Assembly (NCBI RefSeq): GCF_015714725.1
Contig: NZ_WBKM01000147.1
Location: 1 to 59,935 of the forward strand
Length of the DNA stretch: 59,935 nucleotides
Direction of reading: 5' to 3'
Source: Nostoc sp. WHI
GTDB taxonomy: Bacteria > Cyanobacteriota > Cyanobacteriia > Cyanobacteriales > Nostocaceae
A program made the position numbers and the translations under genes. Shown here piece after piece: positions 25,417 through 35,265 of the stretch (positions are counted from its first letter, which is position 1; every line of letters begins with the position of its first letter). The notes beneath the pieces were generated by a model. It searched no databases. It was not told the DNA's origin and saw only the letters and a list, made by a program, of their open reading frames with translations.

Positions 25417-26027
25417 GCAAAATTCCCATCCTTCAACCAAATCACTCGTACACTTTCAGAAGCTATTTTGAAATGTCATTTGAGCCAGAAGACATACTGG
25501 CTGAATTTGGCTATTCTTTAAAACGTTCTTCTCTCAATCAACAAAAGTCCAGCATTGAATTAGACAGACTCGCAAATCTCAAATCTAGGATTGAGGAGAG
25601 TTTGCCATATATTAGTTTGACTAGTGAGGCAGCCCGCAGAGAGTTATTAATTGCCCCAATTTTACTGGATGTTGTTCATTACACTCATGCCCAACTGAGA
25701 ATCGAATATCCTCTTATAGTTACAGAACAGTTAAAAGGTTCCCTTGACTATTATCTTCATGCAGACCATAAACTCTTAGTTGTAGAAGCTAAAAATGCTG
25801 ATTTGGCGAGGGGTTTTACCCAGCTTGCTGTAGAACTGATTGCTATTGATGCGTGGACTGACTCTCAAGAGCAAAATTTACAGGGGGCTGTTTCTACAGG
25901 GGATATCTGGCAATTTGGTCTATTGAATCGAGAAAGTAAACAAATAACTCAAGACTTGAACTTATATCGTGTTCCTGCTGACATAGAGGACTTGCTTCGT
26001 ATTTTGGTGGCGATACTAGGTTGCTGA
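25413..26027 (+). CDS. PD-(D/E)XK-like nuclease-fold protein
   Basis: A 204 aa protein of unknown role. The nuclease-fold motif is visible around residues 110-140: an Asp in LKGSLDYYL, then E-x-K in LLVVEAKNADL, then a conserved Gln in RGFTQLAVEL. The N-terminal ~60 residues are less conserved. In cyanobacteria such genes often accompany small HTH or restriction genes, and here it follows the XRE gene with a possible translational coupling. It may be a nuclease or a degenerate fold; catalysis is not shown. Confidence 0.6.
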   Translation: MSKIPILQPNHSYTFRSYFEMSFEPEDILAEFGYSLKRSSLNQQKSSIELDRLANLKSRIEESLPYISLTSEAARRELLIAPILLDVVHYTHAQLRIEYPLIVTEQLKGSLDYYLHADHKLLVVEAKNADLARGFTQLAVELIAIDAWTDSQEQNLQGAVSTGDIWQFGLLNRESKQITQDLNLYRVPADIEDLLRILVAILGC

Positions 26028-26159
26028 GAAAGATGGCGATGTTTGTCCACAAGCGGTTCTGCTTCCTGAAGCAAGATATCGATCGGCAATTTACGAGATC
26101 GCCTCTCTGCTAATCATCAGGCGATCGCACTTTTGCATAGAGGTTGCGATCGCCTCACT

Positions 26160-27842
26160 TCACATACATGGAGAAGACCAAACTTTAACAGCCATATCTG
26201 CTAATGATTCTGCTCTTTTATTGATTTCTGTTTCGTTCCATTGTTTCAGATGTTGCAACCCCCGATTCAGACGTAGAGGACTATCTGCGAATCCACCATT
26301 TATATCCCGCTTCTCTATAAACGGGCGATCGCTCAACTCCGGGTTATATCCAGTTAGAGTTAGATTGCCAATAGTATGTAGATACTTAGCTTGAATTTCT
26401 TTCCATTGTTCTCCCAAATCTGTCTGCCATTCTAAAGAAAGATTGGGATTTTGTGGCATGATATGCTCAATAGTATATTTTGGAACATTGACTAACTCTT
26501 TATGCTCATAATTTTCTAGTTTACGAAGTAGATAGTTGCAACCGCGAAAGTTATAAATATCCTTAACTACCAACTCTCGACGAAACTCTTCATCACCTGG
26601 AAATCTTTTGTAACTCTTTTTACCACCCAAAGCAATCTGTAAACTTTCTAGGTAGTTTTCTCGATCAATTTCTCGGCTTAAAGTGGCAAAACTCTTGTTC
26701 ATAGAGCTAGTAGGAATGCCACAGATACTCCGCCGAAATACATAGCTTTCCACAAGCCTGAGAATACTAATAAATTCTTGCCGTCCTATTTTATTTTGAA
26801 TGTAATCATCATAAACTTCTATTAAAAATGGATAGGCAACATCTACCCTAAGAGTATTAATATCCGTAATTAACTGCTTAATTTCTTGGTCAGTTTCCTG
26901 AGCAAAAGCTAACTTTACAAAATATTTAGAGTAAAGGTAAACATCTGCTACTATCTCTTTGATCAAAGTATCTTTTTTATCTTGTACATAAATCTTAAAG
27001 CTACTATATACATCTCCAATATTAGGAATAGTTCCTGATCTAGATTTGATGGTCAGATAGTCCCGAATGAAGCGGTCAAATAGCTCAGAATTTGCGGTTT
27101 TATCAAAGCTTTTCTCCATTGGATGCCAATATAGATTGTAAATTTCGTCCTGCTTCTCCGGTTGAAGTCCCATCAATACATAGTTCCGAATCTTGTCTGC
27201 TTCTGAAAGCTTAAGTCCTGTGGAATTTAGACTTTCAAATATTAATTGTGGATTATCATGATCGCGCTCTAGAGAAATTTCTACAATCATTAACTTGTAT
27301 ATGCCTCGATACAGAGCATTGAGGTCAATGTCTGGTTTATGAATTTGAATCTCAAAATATCGGTAGTTATCAACAAGCTGCTGAGATTTATCGTCAGGTA
27401 TTTCTGTATCTTCTAGTAGTCGAATTAAAGTTTCTCTATCCTTCTGATTTAAAAGTAACTTATATCGTTCACTACCCTTTGCATGTCTATTGAAAAGATA
27501 AAAATCCTCTAGCGCTTCAGAACTAATATCAATTTCTTCATTGCTTGCTCTAATAGCTTTACTTAAAACAGAAAGCAGTAATGAAAGTGTTGTTAAACGT
27601 TGCTGACCATCAATAACTAATAATTTAGGTATTACTGCTGTCAGATACACACTATCTACCATGTAAACTAACGAACCAATGAAATGCCCTGAAATTGTAT
27701 TATCATTTGCAGCACGCAAAATATCATTCCATAGCTGCTGGCATTGGGGAATTTTCCAACTATAAGGACGCTGATAGATGGGTATAATTAATTGCTTGTT
27801 GCCTTCTAAGAACTTGAGAAAGTTGGTTTGAGTAGCTTTCAT
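26160..27842 (-). CDS. DUF262/DUF1524 restriction protein (GmrSD type)
   Basis: A 560 aa protein of the GmrSD family, type IV restriction that cleaves modified (for example glucosyl-hydroxymethyl) DNA. The DUF262 part (N-terminal) has IPIYQRPYSW at ~20-29 and DGQQR at 78-82. The C-terminal DUF1524 part has YTIEHIMPQNP, with the His-x-x-Pro of the HNH-like nuclease. Fused GmrSD proteins have this order. It is convergent with the PD-(D/E)XK gene, and a Uma2 gene lies on the same strand further upstream. Together they form an accessory nuclease cluster. Confidence 0.85.
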   Translation of the reverse strand: MKATQTNFLKFLEGNKQLIIPIYQRPYSWKIPQCQQLWNDILRAANDNTISGHFIGSLVYMVDSVYLTAVIPKLLVIDGQQRLTTLSLLLSVLSKAIRASNEEIDISSEALEDFYLFNRHAKGSERYKLLLNQKDRETLIRLLEDTEIPDDKSQQLVDNYRYFEIQIHKPDIDLNALYRGIYKLMIVEISLERDHDNPQLIFESLNSTGLKLSEADKIRNYVLMGLQPEKQDEIYNLYWHPMEKSFDKTANSELFDRFIRDYLTIKSRSGTIPNIGDVYSSFKIYVQDKKDTLIKEIVADVYLYSKYFVKLAFAQETDQEIKQLITDINTLRVDVAYPFLIEVYDDYIQNKIGRQEFISILRLVESYVFRRSICGIPTSSMNKSFATLSREIDRENYLESLQIALGGKKSYKRFPGDEEFRRELVVKDIYNFRGCNYLLRKLENYEHKELVNVPKYTIEHIMPQNPNLSLEWQTDLGEQWKEIQAKYLHTIGNLTLTGYNPELSDRPFIEKRDINGGFADSPLRLNRGLQHLKQWNETEINKRAESLADMAVKVWSSPCM

Positions 27843-28104
27843 GGTTTTAGTATGTTACTGGGAAACTATAGGTATCAAAGCTTCAGCACAAACCGCTCTT
27901 ACGTAATCAGCTAGGCTAGATTTAGCTATGTTATGGTTAGCAGTGGTGAGAAGCTGTCTGATATCTTAGTTCAAGTATTCCCACTAATAAGTTATTGATA
28001 ACTTTCCTCACTTGAAATGCCATACTCATGCTGCATTTCCCGTTTACATTCCTAAACAGAACGTGTTTGACCTGTGTTTACGTCCTTCAGCACCTTTATG
28101 AATA
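27843..28104. other. Intergenic region upstream of the DUF262 gene
   Basis: About 260 bp with no gene. It contains the promoter side of the DUF262 gene. Confidence 0.45.
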
Positions 28105-28299
28105 GTAATATTTAATACATTGACTCATTAACCATCAGCCATTCTACACCTACGCATCAGCACAATTAATCTGGGGATCGCTTGCTCTATTCTTGACAAT
28201 TTGTTACAAAATGTCTTTTGAAACCGATGCGGTGGCTATTGACTTTGGCTCAGTTTTAAGTGGCAAACTCAGTCTTAAGCAACCCACTCAAGCGATCGC
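28105..28299 (+). pseudogene. Partial duplicate of the DUF2993 gene and its 5' region
   Basis: Positions 28105-28208 match 29055-29166 (upstream region of the DUF2993 gene), and 28211-28299 match 29426-29514 (inside it). Between the two blocks the intact copy has ~259 bp that are missing here; the junction reads ACAAAATGTC. So a copy with an internal deletion lies upstream of the intact gene, separated by the Uma2 gene. The remaining frame does not continue to the DUF2993 end, so it is dead. Confidence 0.75.
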
Positions 28300-28342
28300 A
28301 CTTTTGCCTAGAGGGTTTAAAAGGGTGAATCTTTACTACTCA

Positions 28343-28990
28343 TCACACTAAAAGCGATCGCACCCACTGCCGAAATTGTCGCCGCGCTCCACTAGCTCCC
28401 TGTGTCTGGCTCAATTTCAAAAACTGCAAAATTCCCTCAATCACAGGCAAATCCCCAAATGTGGGGCTAGTTTCTACCTGCAAATAGTCTCCTTCATGCA
28501 ACACGAAGACTTGCAACTTACTATTTCCATAACACCAAAGTTCTGGAACACCCAGCGCGACATAAGCTGAAAGCTGAGTCTTTGAGGTTACATCTATTTC
28601 AATAGCTAAATCTGGGGGTGGATCTACTGACAAATCAAGTCTTCGCTTGCCGATCATCCGGCGTGCATTCTGAATATAAAAGCAAGTATCTGGTTCAATA
28701 CCTGCTCTCATTTCCTGACGCTTGAATGTTGTTGAACCATAAGGCTCCCAATCCAGTTCTAATTCATCGAGCAGCAACTTAACCATATCGCCGATCAGTT
28801 CTTTGTTTACTTCATGTTCTGGTAACGGCATCCGAATTTCCAAAATCTCCTGAAAGTAAGCAACTCGCGCTGCACGATGCTCACCAATTTCGTCTAAAAT
28901 TGCTTCAAACTCTGCCCAACTAATCTCGCGCAATGTCAAATATTGCCCTGGTTGAACGTCAATCTGGCGCAGTTGTAGTGTAACGACCAT
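28343..28990 (-). CDS. Uma2-family nuclease (DUF820)
   Basis: A 215 aa protein of the Uma2/DUF820 family, abundant in cyanobacteria and related to restriction-endonuclease folds; targets are unknown. Landmarks: the N-terminal helical segment (TLREISWAEFEAILDEIGEH), then RRLDLSVDPPPDLAIEIDV with its acidic active-site-type residues, and VPELWCYGN. It sits between the broken and intact copies of the DUF2993 gene, on the opposite strand. Confidence 0.82.
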   Translation of the reverse strand: MVVTLQLRQIDVQPGQYLTLREISWAEFEAILDEIGEHRAARVAYFQEILEIRMPLPEHEVNKELIGDMVKLLLDELELDWEPYGSTTFKRQEMRAGIEPDTCFYIQNARRMIGKRRLDLSVDPPPDLAIEIDVTSKTQLSAYVALGVPELWCYGNSKLQVFVLHEGDYLQVETSPTFGDLPVIEGILQFLKLSQTQGASGARRQFRQWVRSLLV

Positions 28991-29197
28991 TTCACCCTCC
29001 GTACCGTTCGTAGTTCAGGGTTTTGCACTAAATAAATTTAATGCTAGCAAATCTAAACAGTAACATCTGATACACTCCCCCATGAATCATCAGCGATTCT
29101 ACACCTACGCATCAGCACAATTAATCCGGGGATCGCTTGCTCTATTCTTGACAATTTGTTACAAAAGTATAAAGAACTTCTAGAGACTAAAAACCAC

Positions 29198-29992
29198 ATG
29201 CTCGGCGGACTTACTGGTTTACAAGATCCTAAAGGCACAGATTGGGGGGAGCGGATGCTCAACACGGTCGCTAGCCAAACGATTCGCCACCTGTTTACCC
29301 AAAGCGAGTCAGTAGAAGTCTTTGTGCGCTGCTACCCCTCCAGCAAACTGTTGCAAGGCAGCATTGATAGCTTCAAAATGAGCGGTCGTGGCTTGGTGAT
29401 TCGGAGGGATTTCGCGGTTGAGGAAATGTCTTTTGAAACCGATGCGGTTGCTATTGATTTCAGCTCGGTTTTAAAAGGCAAACTCAGTCTTAAGCAACCC
29501 ACTCAAGCGATCGCCCAGGTAATTTTATCAGAAGCAGGGATCAACCAAGCCTTTAATGCGGAACTGGTTAAAAAACGCTTGCTTAACCTCTCCGTACCAT
29601 CCTTGACAGAATTATCTGGCGGTGAGCCAGTCTCCTTTACCGAAGTCCAGGTACAGCTATTACCTGAAAATCGGTTGCAGCTTGTAGCAAAAGCAGATTT
29701 AAACAATGGCGAACTTGTACCCCTGAGGATGATCGTGACTGTAGCCATTGAAAAGCGGCGGCGAGTTTCCTTCAAAAACCCCAAGATTGAACTCGACCAA
29801 GTGCCAGAAGCCCAACGGGAAATCTCGCAAACCTTGAGCGTAGCGCTGGTAGAAATTTTGGATAATATGGTTGATTTGGATCGTTTTGACCTTGATGGAG
29901 TGAAAATGCGGCTAAACCGATTAGAAACTGAAGGTCAAAAACTTATTTTCAGTGGATATGCTGAAATTGAGCATATCCCACATAGTGCTTGA
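29198..29992 (+). CDS. DUF2993 (LmeA-like) protein
   Basis: Predicted protein of the LmeA-like/DUF2993 family, thought to bind phospholipids; cyanobacterial roles are unproven. It has the usual start MLGGLTGLQDPKG and the segment ESVEVFVRCYPSSKLLQGSI. A long frame begins at TTG 29156, but ATG 29198 fits family starts. A TTGACA (29148) and TATAAA (29168) pair lies upstream with a 14-bp spacer, short for a typical promoter. Part of the gene and its upstream region is duplicated at 28105-28299. Confidence 0.75.
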   Translation: MLGGLTGLQDPKGTDWGERMLNTVASQTIRHLFTQSESVEVFVRCYPSSKLLQGSIDSFKMSGRGLVIRRDFAVEEMSFETDAVAIDFSSVLKGKLSLKQPTQAIAQVILSEAGINQAFNAELVKKRLLNLSVPSLTELSGGEPVSFTEVQVQLLPENRLQLVAKADLNNGELVPLRMIVTVAIEKRRRVSFKNPKIELDQVPEAQREISQTLSVALVEILDNMVDLDRFDLDGVKMRLNRLETEGQKLIFSGYAEIEHIPHSA

Positions 29993-30047
29993 TATGACCA
30001 GTAAAAACTAGCTATGAGATAAAACTTAAACCAAATATTGTTGGAAT

Positions 30048-30078
30048 AGTAGGGTGACAACAATGTTGTCACCCTACT
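30048..30078. terminator. Bidirectional terminator-like hairpin
   Basis: Almost perfect palindrome: AGTAGGGTGACAACA, one base, TGTTGTCACCCTACT. It lies between the ends of the convergent DUF2993 and ugd genes and can end both transcripts. Confidence 0.7.
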
Positions 30079-30121
30079 TCATTGAAAACAGTTAGAAATT
30101 TTAGATTCAATCCAAAATCAT

Positions 30122-31513
30122 CTACCGTCCAACACCTACATATTGGAATCCAGCCCTGACCATTGCTTCGCGATCAAGAAAGTTACGACCATCAATGATA
30201 ACGGGGTTGTTCATCAATTTTGCCATCTTCACATAATCGAGAGTGCTGAACTGCTGCCATTCGGTGACAAGTACCAAAGCATCGCAGCCGTCAGCAAGTC
30301 TTTCGGCATCGGTTTCTACTAGTACACCAGAAAGACCGTGACGCATACCTGTTTGGGAAATAATCGGGTCGTAAGCTTTGACTTTGGCTCCCAGTCGGTT
30401 TAGCTGTTCAATTAAGTTGAGTGCTGGAGCGTCGCGCAAGTCGTCAGTATCGGGTTTGAAGGTTAGTCCGAGTAGTCCGACTGTTTTGCCTTTGAGGATT
30501 TTCAGAACTTGTTGGAGTTTCTCTAAAGCAATCAAGCGTTGGCGTTCGTTGACACTAACAGCAGATTTTAGTAGCTGGGCTTCATAACCATAGTCATCAG
30601 CAGTGTGAATTAGAGCAGAGACATCTTTGGGGAAGCAGGAACCACCCCAACCAATACCAGCTTGTAAAAACTTGTTACCGATGCGGGAATCTAGACCGAT
30701 ACCTTTGGCTACTTGGGTGACATCAGCACCGACGCGATCGCAAATATTAGCAACTTCGTTAATAAAACTAATCTTAGTGGCTAAAAAGGCATTAGCGGCG
30801 TATTTGATCATCTCCGCCGAACTCAGGTCTGTTGCCAGAATTGGCACTGGGGGTAAAGATTGATCCTCAGCGTACTTGCGTTCCACAATTGGGGCATACA
30901 GTTGTTTCATCAAGGCTACTGCTCTTTGGCTATTGCCTCCTAGTACAATGCGATCGGGGTTGAAGGTGTCGTGAACTGCCGAACCTTCGCGCAAAAACTC
31001 TGGATTGCTGACTACATCAAACTCGGCTACAAATTCAGATAATTTCTCATTACTCGGCACTCCACCTACGGTTACCAGTGTTTTCTGCCGCTCTACAACA
31101 CCATCTAGAACAAGCATCCGCACCCAGTCACCTGAGCCAATGGGCACTGTAGATTTATTTACTATGACTTTATAACCACCGTTGAGATTTTCCCCAATCC
31201 CACGGGCTACAGCTTCAACGTAACGAGTATCACTTTCACCAGTGGGTAAAGGTGGCGTTCCCACAGCAATAAACAGAATTTCTCCGTGGGAAACTCCAGC
31301 AGCAAGATCGCTAGTAAAATGAATCTTCTCTGTTTGAATGGCAGACTGCATAATTTCTGAGAGTCCCGGCTCAAAAATTGGAGATTGCCCAGACTTCATT
31401 AACTTAACTTTTTCTTCGTTATTGTCTACGCAAATGACATCATGCCCAATATGAGCCAAGCAAGCACCTGTAACTAAACCGACGTAACCAGTACCAATTA
31501 CGCAAACACGCAT
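30122..31513 (-). CDS. ugd: UDP-glucose 6-dehydrogenase
   Basis: Oxidises UDP-glucose to UDP-glucuronate with two NAD+. N-terminal Rossmann loop GTGYVGLVTG, the middle SAEMIKYAANAFLATKISF, and the catalytic cysteine in GWGGSCFPKD are all in place. Length 463 aa is normal. It lies 146 bp downstream of the UDP-glucuronate decarboxylase gene on the same strand, so the product of one is the substrate of the other. UDP-xylose and glucuronate donors feed exopolysaccharide. Confidence 0.95.
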   Translation of the reverse strand: MRVCVIGTGYVGLVTGACLAHIGHDVICVDNNEEKVKLMKSGQSPIFEPGLSEIMQSAIQTEKIHFTSDLAAGVSHGEILFIAVGTPPLPTGESDTRYVEAVARGIGENLNGGYKVIVNKSTVPIGSGDWVRMLVLDGVVERQKTLVTVGGVPSNEKLSEFVAEFDVVSNPEFLREGSAVHDTFNPDRIVLGGNSQRAVALMKQLYAPIVERKYAEDQSLPPVPILATDLSSAEMIKYAANAFLATKISFINEVANICDRVGADVTQVAKGIGLDSRIGNKFLQAGIGWGGSCFPKDVSALIHTADDYGYEAQLLKSAVSVNERQRLIALEKLQQVLKILKGKTVGLLGLTFKPDTDDLRDAPALNLIEQLNRLGAKVKAYDPIISQTGMRHGLSGVLVETDAERLADGCDALVLVTEWQQFSTLDYVKMAKLMNNPVIIDGRNFLDREAMVRAGFQYVGVGR

Positions 31514-31659
31514 TTTTAATTCCTCGCTTTATTAGCGTTAGTTTAAAAAAATAAGTTGTCAATACGACACTTACACACCCAGAGGAAACACAGCCACTCA
31601 AGTACTGGCTAGCATAGGATCAAGCTTGCACAAAAGTTCTGAGCGGTGCTAAACACTGC

Positions 31660-32610
31660 TCAGGAAGCTGGATTTTTGATATCGCTTGTGATGCGATCGC
31701 GGAAATCTTCTATTGTTAGTTTTAACCCCTCTTGCAGAGGAATGGTAGGTTCCCAATTTAACCAAGTTTTTGCCTTTGTGATATCAGGCTGGCGACGGCG
31801 GGGATCGTCCGAAGGTAATGGCTCAAACTTAATCTGTGCATCCGGGTTGATCATGTTTTGCACAGCTTGTGCCAGTTGTAAAATCGTGTATTCACCAGGA
31901 TTCCCCAGGTTTACTGGGCCAATGTGGTCGCTATTCATTAGGCGGATAAATCCTTCTACTAAATCGGAAACGTAGCAGAAGCTACGAGTTTGCGAACCAT
32001 CGCCATATACAGTCAAAGGATTGCCTCGCAAGGCTTGAACTATAAAGTTGCTCACCACCCGACCATCATTTTCTAACATTCTCGGTCCGTAGGTATTGAA
32101 GATCCGAACAACTCGAATATCAACTTTATTTTGCCTGTAGTAATCAAATGATAGAGTTTCAGCAATTCTTTTCCCTTCGTCGTAGCATGAACGTATCCCA
32201 ATGGGATTGACACTACCCCGATACTCTTCGGGTTGGGGATGAACTTCTGGATCTCCGTATACTTCACTAGTTGAAGCTAAGAAAAATCTAGCTTTCACAC
32301 GTTTAGCCAGACCCAACATATTCAGTGTTCCCATCACATTAGTTTTAACGGTTTTAACTGGGTTGTATTGGTAATGTACTGGAGAAGCAGGACAAGCTAA
32401 ATGATAAATTTGATCCACTTCTAACCGAATTGGTTCGGTAATATCATGGCGGATCAGTTCAAAGTACGGATGACCTAACCATTTGAGGATGTTGCGTTTA
32501 TGACCAGTGTAAAAATTATCCAAGCATATTAATTCATGCCCATCATTCATTAGTCGGTCGATGAGATGGGAGCCAATAAACCCAGCACCGCCCGTTACTA
32601 AAATTCTCAT
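31660..32610 (-). CDS. UDP-glucuronate decarboxylase (UDP-xylose synthase)
   Basis: Short-chain dehydrogenase/epimerase of the UXS group, converting UDP-glucuronate to UDP-xylose with bound NAD. It has the [10 protein letters not shown] cofactor loop at the N-terminus, HDITEP and HLACPASP, and the catalytic Tyr-x-x-x-Lys in SCYDEGKR. The RXXN block with [16 protein letters not shown] is typical of UXS. 316 aa. The ugd gene lies downstream on the same strand, and together they form a UDP-glucose to UDP-xylose path. A dTDP-glucose dehydratase role is less likely because of the UXS-type motifs. Confidence 0.88.
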   Translation of the reverse strand: MRILVTGGAGFIGSHLIDRLMNDGHELICLDNFYTGHKRNILKWLGHPYFELIRHDITEPIRLEVDQIYHLACPASPVHYQYNPVKTVKTNVMGTLNMLGLAKRVKARFFLASTSEVYGDPEVHPQPEEYRGSVNPIGIRSCYDEGKRIAETLSFDYYRQNKVDIRVVRIFNTYGPRMLENDGRVVSNFIVQALRGNPLTVYGDGSQTRSFCYVSDLVEGFIRLMNSDHIGPVNLGNPGEYTILQLAQAVQNMINPDAQIKFEPLPSDDPRRRQPDITKAKTWLNWEPTIPLQEGLKLTIEDFRDRITSDIKNPAS

Positions 32611-32996
32611 AGTTTCCCTATTACTTACAGATATTTTCAGTAGCTATTGCACTTACTTTTAGATTACCCAGCTTGGGGACAAAAATACAAAACAAAAAAG
32701 AACAAGGCTCAATCAAAAAGTGTTCTTGAACTTACTTATTTTTTATGGTTGTAATTTTGTGATCTTTTTACCTGCTTCCTTAACAATTTAATTAGTAAAA
32801 TAACAAACATTGTCTGAAACTTGTTGGTCTTTTACCTAAAGTTCATCAAATCTTCAATAATAAAAAGTGTTTTTACGGTTAATACTGTTATTGTTCGGCA
32901 TTATTTGTTGTAAAAAACTTTACAACTACGATGCCTGCGTTGGGCTACGCCAACGCAGCCCCAGTTTACTCAAGTAGACTGAAACTATACTTCATA
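32611..32996. other. AT-rich gap with a GC palindrome
   Basis: No gene in ~385 bp. Positions 32935-32958 contain the palindromic repeat CTGCGTTGG...CCAACGCAG, of the same GC-rich repeat family as 24262 and 24987. The remainder is AT-rich and includes the UXS promoter. Confidence 0.5.
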
Positions 32997-35126
32997 TTAT
33001 ACGGTAGATGTAATGTTAGCAACCGTATTAGATATGACTACATTTGTTTGAGTGCGTTGGGGTTCTCCAAGCATGACAATTGAGCAGGTAAGTTGTCTGG
33101 CTAACTGGGTTGTGACATCGCTAATAGCTAACCCTCCAGGACTGGTACGATTACGTATAAAAGGTAAAACTACTAAATCATATAATCGTGCTGCCTGCAA
33201 AATTGCTTGGGCAACATTTTCATGAGCAATAATTTGAATTTCTGGGGCATTGGCCAAAGCTAATTTAGATACCATTAGGTAGAGATGCGATCGCCTCCAA
33301 GCAATTTTACTGGAACTAGTATGGCGATCGCACACATTCAGCACAGTAATGTGGCTCTGATTTGCTTCTGCCAACATCTGGGCAAATCGCACAGGCTGTA
33401 ATGTCGATGCTGTTAAATTTTCTACTGGTACTAAAATGCGCTGAATTTTTTTCGGTGATTCTACCAGACGTGTTACTGCCACTGGACAATGGGATGCCCA
33501 AAGCACACCATCAATCACATTCCCAAATAAACGCGCTCGGAACCCAGTGCGTTTACCCCAACCCATAACAATTAAATTAGCATTTTGTTCACGAGCAGCT
33601 CTGCTAATTCCCTGAGCAAAGGCATCATCAATTCGCAGCACTGGTTCTGCAACCACGCCCAATACTTGACTTTGTGCCGTGGCTTTTGCTAATAACCACT
33701 CACTTCGTTGTAAAGACGCTTCTAACTGCGGTGCATCCATGTGAGCAGCAGCAGTAGCGATCGCTAGTGGTACAATTGTCCCCTTTGACTGACGCGCTAA
33801 TAACGCTGCCATTTCAATCAAATACTGCTGGGTCTGAGGATTATAAACAGGTACAACTATAGTAAAAGCACCGTCTGTTTCTGTGGCGTTCTGCGTTGTC
33901 GGTACTGGATCTTCGGCTGGTGCGGAAGTTAAACCAACAGCTAATCGACTTGTCATCAACGGCCCCAAGGTTGATGTGATCAGCATTAAAACAATGATGC
34001 TGTGTAATACTTCTAGTGACAGCAACTGGGCCCGATACCCCACTAAGGTTGCTGCTAAAGTTGTACCAACCTGGGGAAGTGATAGCGACCACATTGTTAG
34101 CATTTCTTGCCAGTTATAGCGGTAAACCAGTTTTGCCAACAAAGCTGCGATCAATTTACTGGCAATCAAACCGACTATCATCAACAGCGTTAACTTGAGG
34201 GTGTCCAAGTTGTTCACAAAGGCAGGTAGATTGATCAGTAAGCCCAGATCAACAAAGAAAATGGGAATGAACAGCACATTGCCAATAAATACCATCTTTT
34301 CTTTGACTGGGCTTTCACCCACAGCTTCATTCACCGCCAAACCCGCTAAAAAAGCACCAACAATTTTTTCTACCCCCATCAATTGAGCGCCCACGATAGC
34401 AAGGAACACAGAAAGCAACACAAACAAAAACTTGTTTCCTTCATCGTCTCCTGAACGCCGAAAAAACTCTTTACCTGCCCAATCAAAGCCTGTTACAACA
34501 GCAACAGAGTAAATAATTAACCAACCCGACAAGGTGAGTAGTTTAACAAAGCTGAATGCTCCAGCATGAGCGACGGCGACACAAACGGCTAATGTCAGTA
34601 GTGCGCCAACATCTGTAAAAATCGTAGCTCCAATGGTGACAATAACGGCTTCGTTGTTTACCACTCCCAAACGATTGATAATTGGATATGCCAAAAGGGT
34701 ATAGGAAGCGAATAAAGAGCCAATTAAGATCGAAGTATTCCAGCCATAGCCTAAAATCAGACTTATTAAGGTTCCGATCGCCACGGGTACACTGAAAGTT
34801 AAGCTAGCAAATCCGAAGGCACGACTTTTCCGGCGGCGAAACTGTTTCAGATCAACTTCTAGCCCAGCGATAAACAGCAAGTAAATTAACCCAATATCTG
34901 ATAGTAGGTTAATCATCGGCGAGTCAGACTGAAATAGATTCCAGCCTGATGGCCCAAGTACTAGCCCACAGCTCACCAAACCCACTAATCCTGGTAATCT
35001 TAGCCGTTCAAATATTATGGGTATAACTAAGATGACCACTAGCAAAATAGCAAAGAAAACAATTGGTTCCTTACCCAGAACTTGGGAAGTTGGCTCTAGA
35101 GCAAGAACTTGTGATATGAGTTCCAT
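32997..35126 (-). CDS. CPA2-family cation/proton antiporter with universal-stress domains
   Basis: A 709 aa membrane protein. Residues ~15-410 form 12-13 transmembrane helices of the CPA2 type (ILVIPIIFERLRLPGLVG, YLLFIAGLEVDLKQFRRR, VPVAIGTLISLILGYGWN). Residues ~420-700 form a soluble tail resembling two universal-stress-protein repeats, one with VVAEPVLRIDDAFAQGISRA and one with RILVPVENLTAS. Such proteins exchange K+ or Na+ for H+; the tail may sense nucleotide or stress. Substrate is not deducible. Confidence 0.85.
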   Translation of the reverse strand: MELISQVLALEPTSQVLGKEPIVFFAILLVVILVIPIIFERLRLPGLVGLVSCGLVLGPSGWNLFQSDSPMINLLSDIGLIYLLFIAGLEVDLKQFRRRKSRAFGFASLTFSVPVAIGTLISLILGYGWNTSILIGSLFASYTLLAYPIINRLGVVNNEAVIVTIGATIFTDVGALLTLAVCVAVAHAGAFSFVKLLTLSGWLIIYSVAVVTGFDWAGKEFFRRSGDDEGNKFLFVLLSVFLAIVGAQLMGVEKIVGAFLAGLAVNEAVGESPVKEKMVFIGNVLFIPIFFVDLGLLINLPAFVNNLDTLKLTLLMIVGLIASKLIAALLAKLVYRYNWQEMLTMWSLSLPQVGTTLAATLVGYRAQLLSLEVLHSIIVLMLITSTLGPLMTSRLAVGLTSAPAEDPVPTTQNATETDGAFTIVVPVYNPQTQQYLIEMAALLARQSKGTIVPLAIATAAAHMDAPQLEASLQRSEWLLAKATAQSQVLGVVAEPVLRIDDAFAQGISRAAREQNANLIVMGWGKRTGFRARLFGNVIDGVLWASHCPVAVTRLVESPKKIQRILVPVENLTASTLQPVRFAQMLAEANQSHITVLNVCDRHTSSSKIAWRRSHLYLMVSKLALANAPEIQIIAHENVAQAILQAARLYDLVVLPFIRNRTSPGGLAISDVTTQLARQLTCSIVMLGEPQRTQTNVVISNTVANITSTV

Positions 35127-35265
35127 AGGTAGGAATTGAAGGGGCTATGGTAAAACTGCGATTACCTTGGGGGCGATCGCCTGATGGAGAAATGCAGAAG
35201 CCACCTGATGAAAAATTAAAAATCTTAACTTACGCTAACTAGATAATTGTCTCAGAACTAACTAC

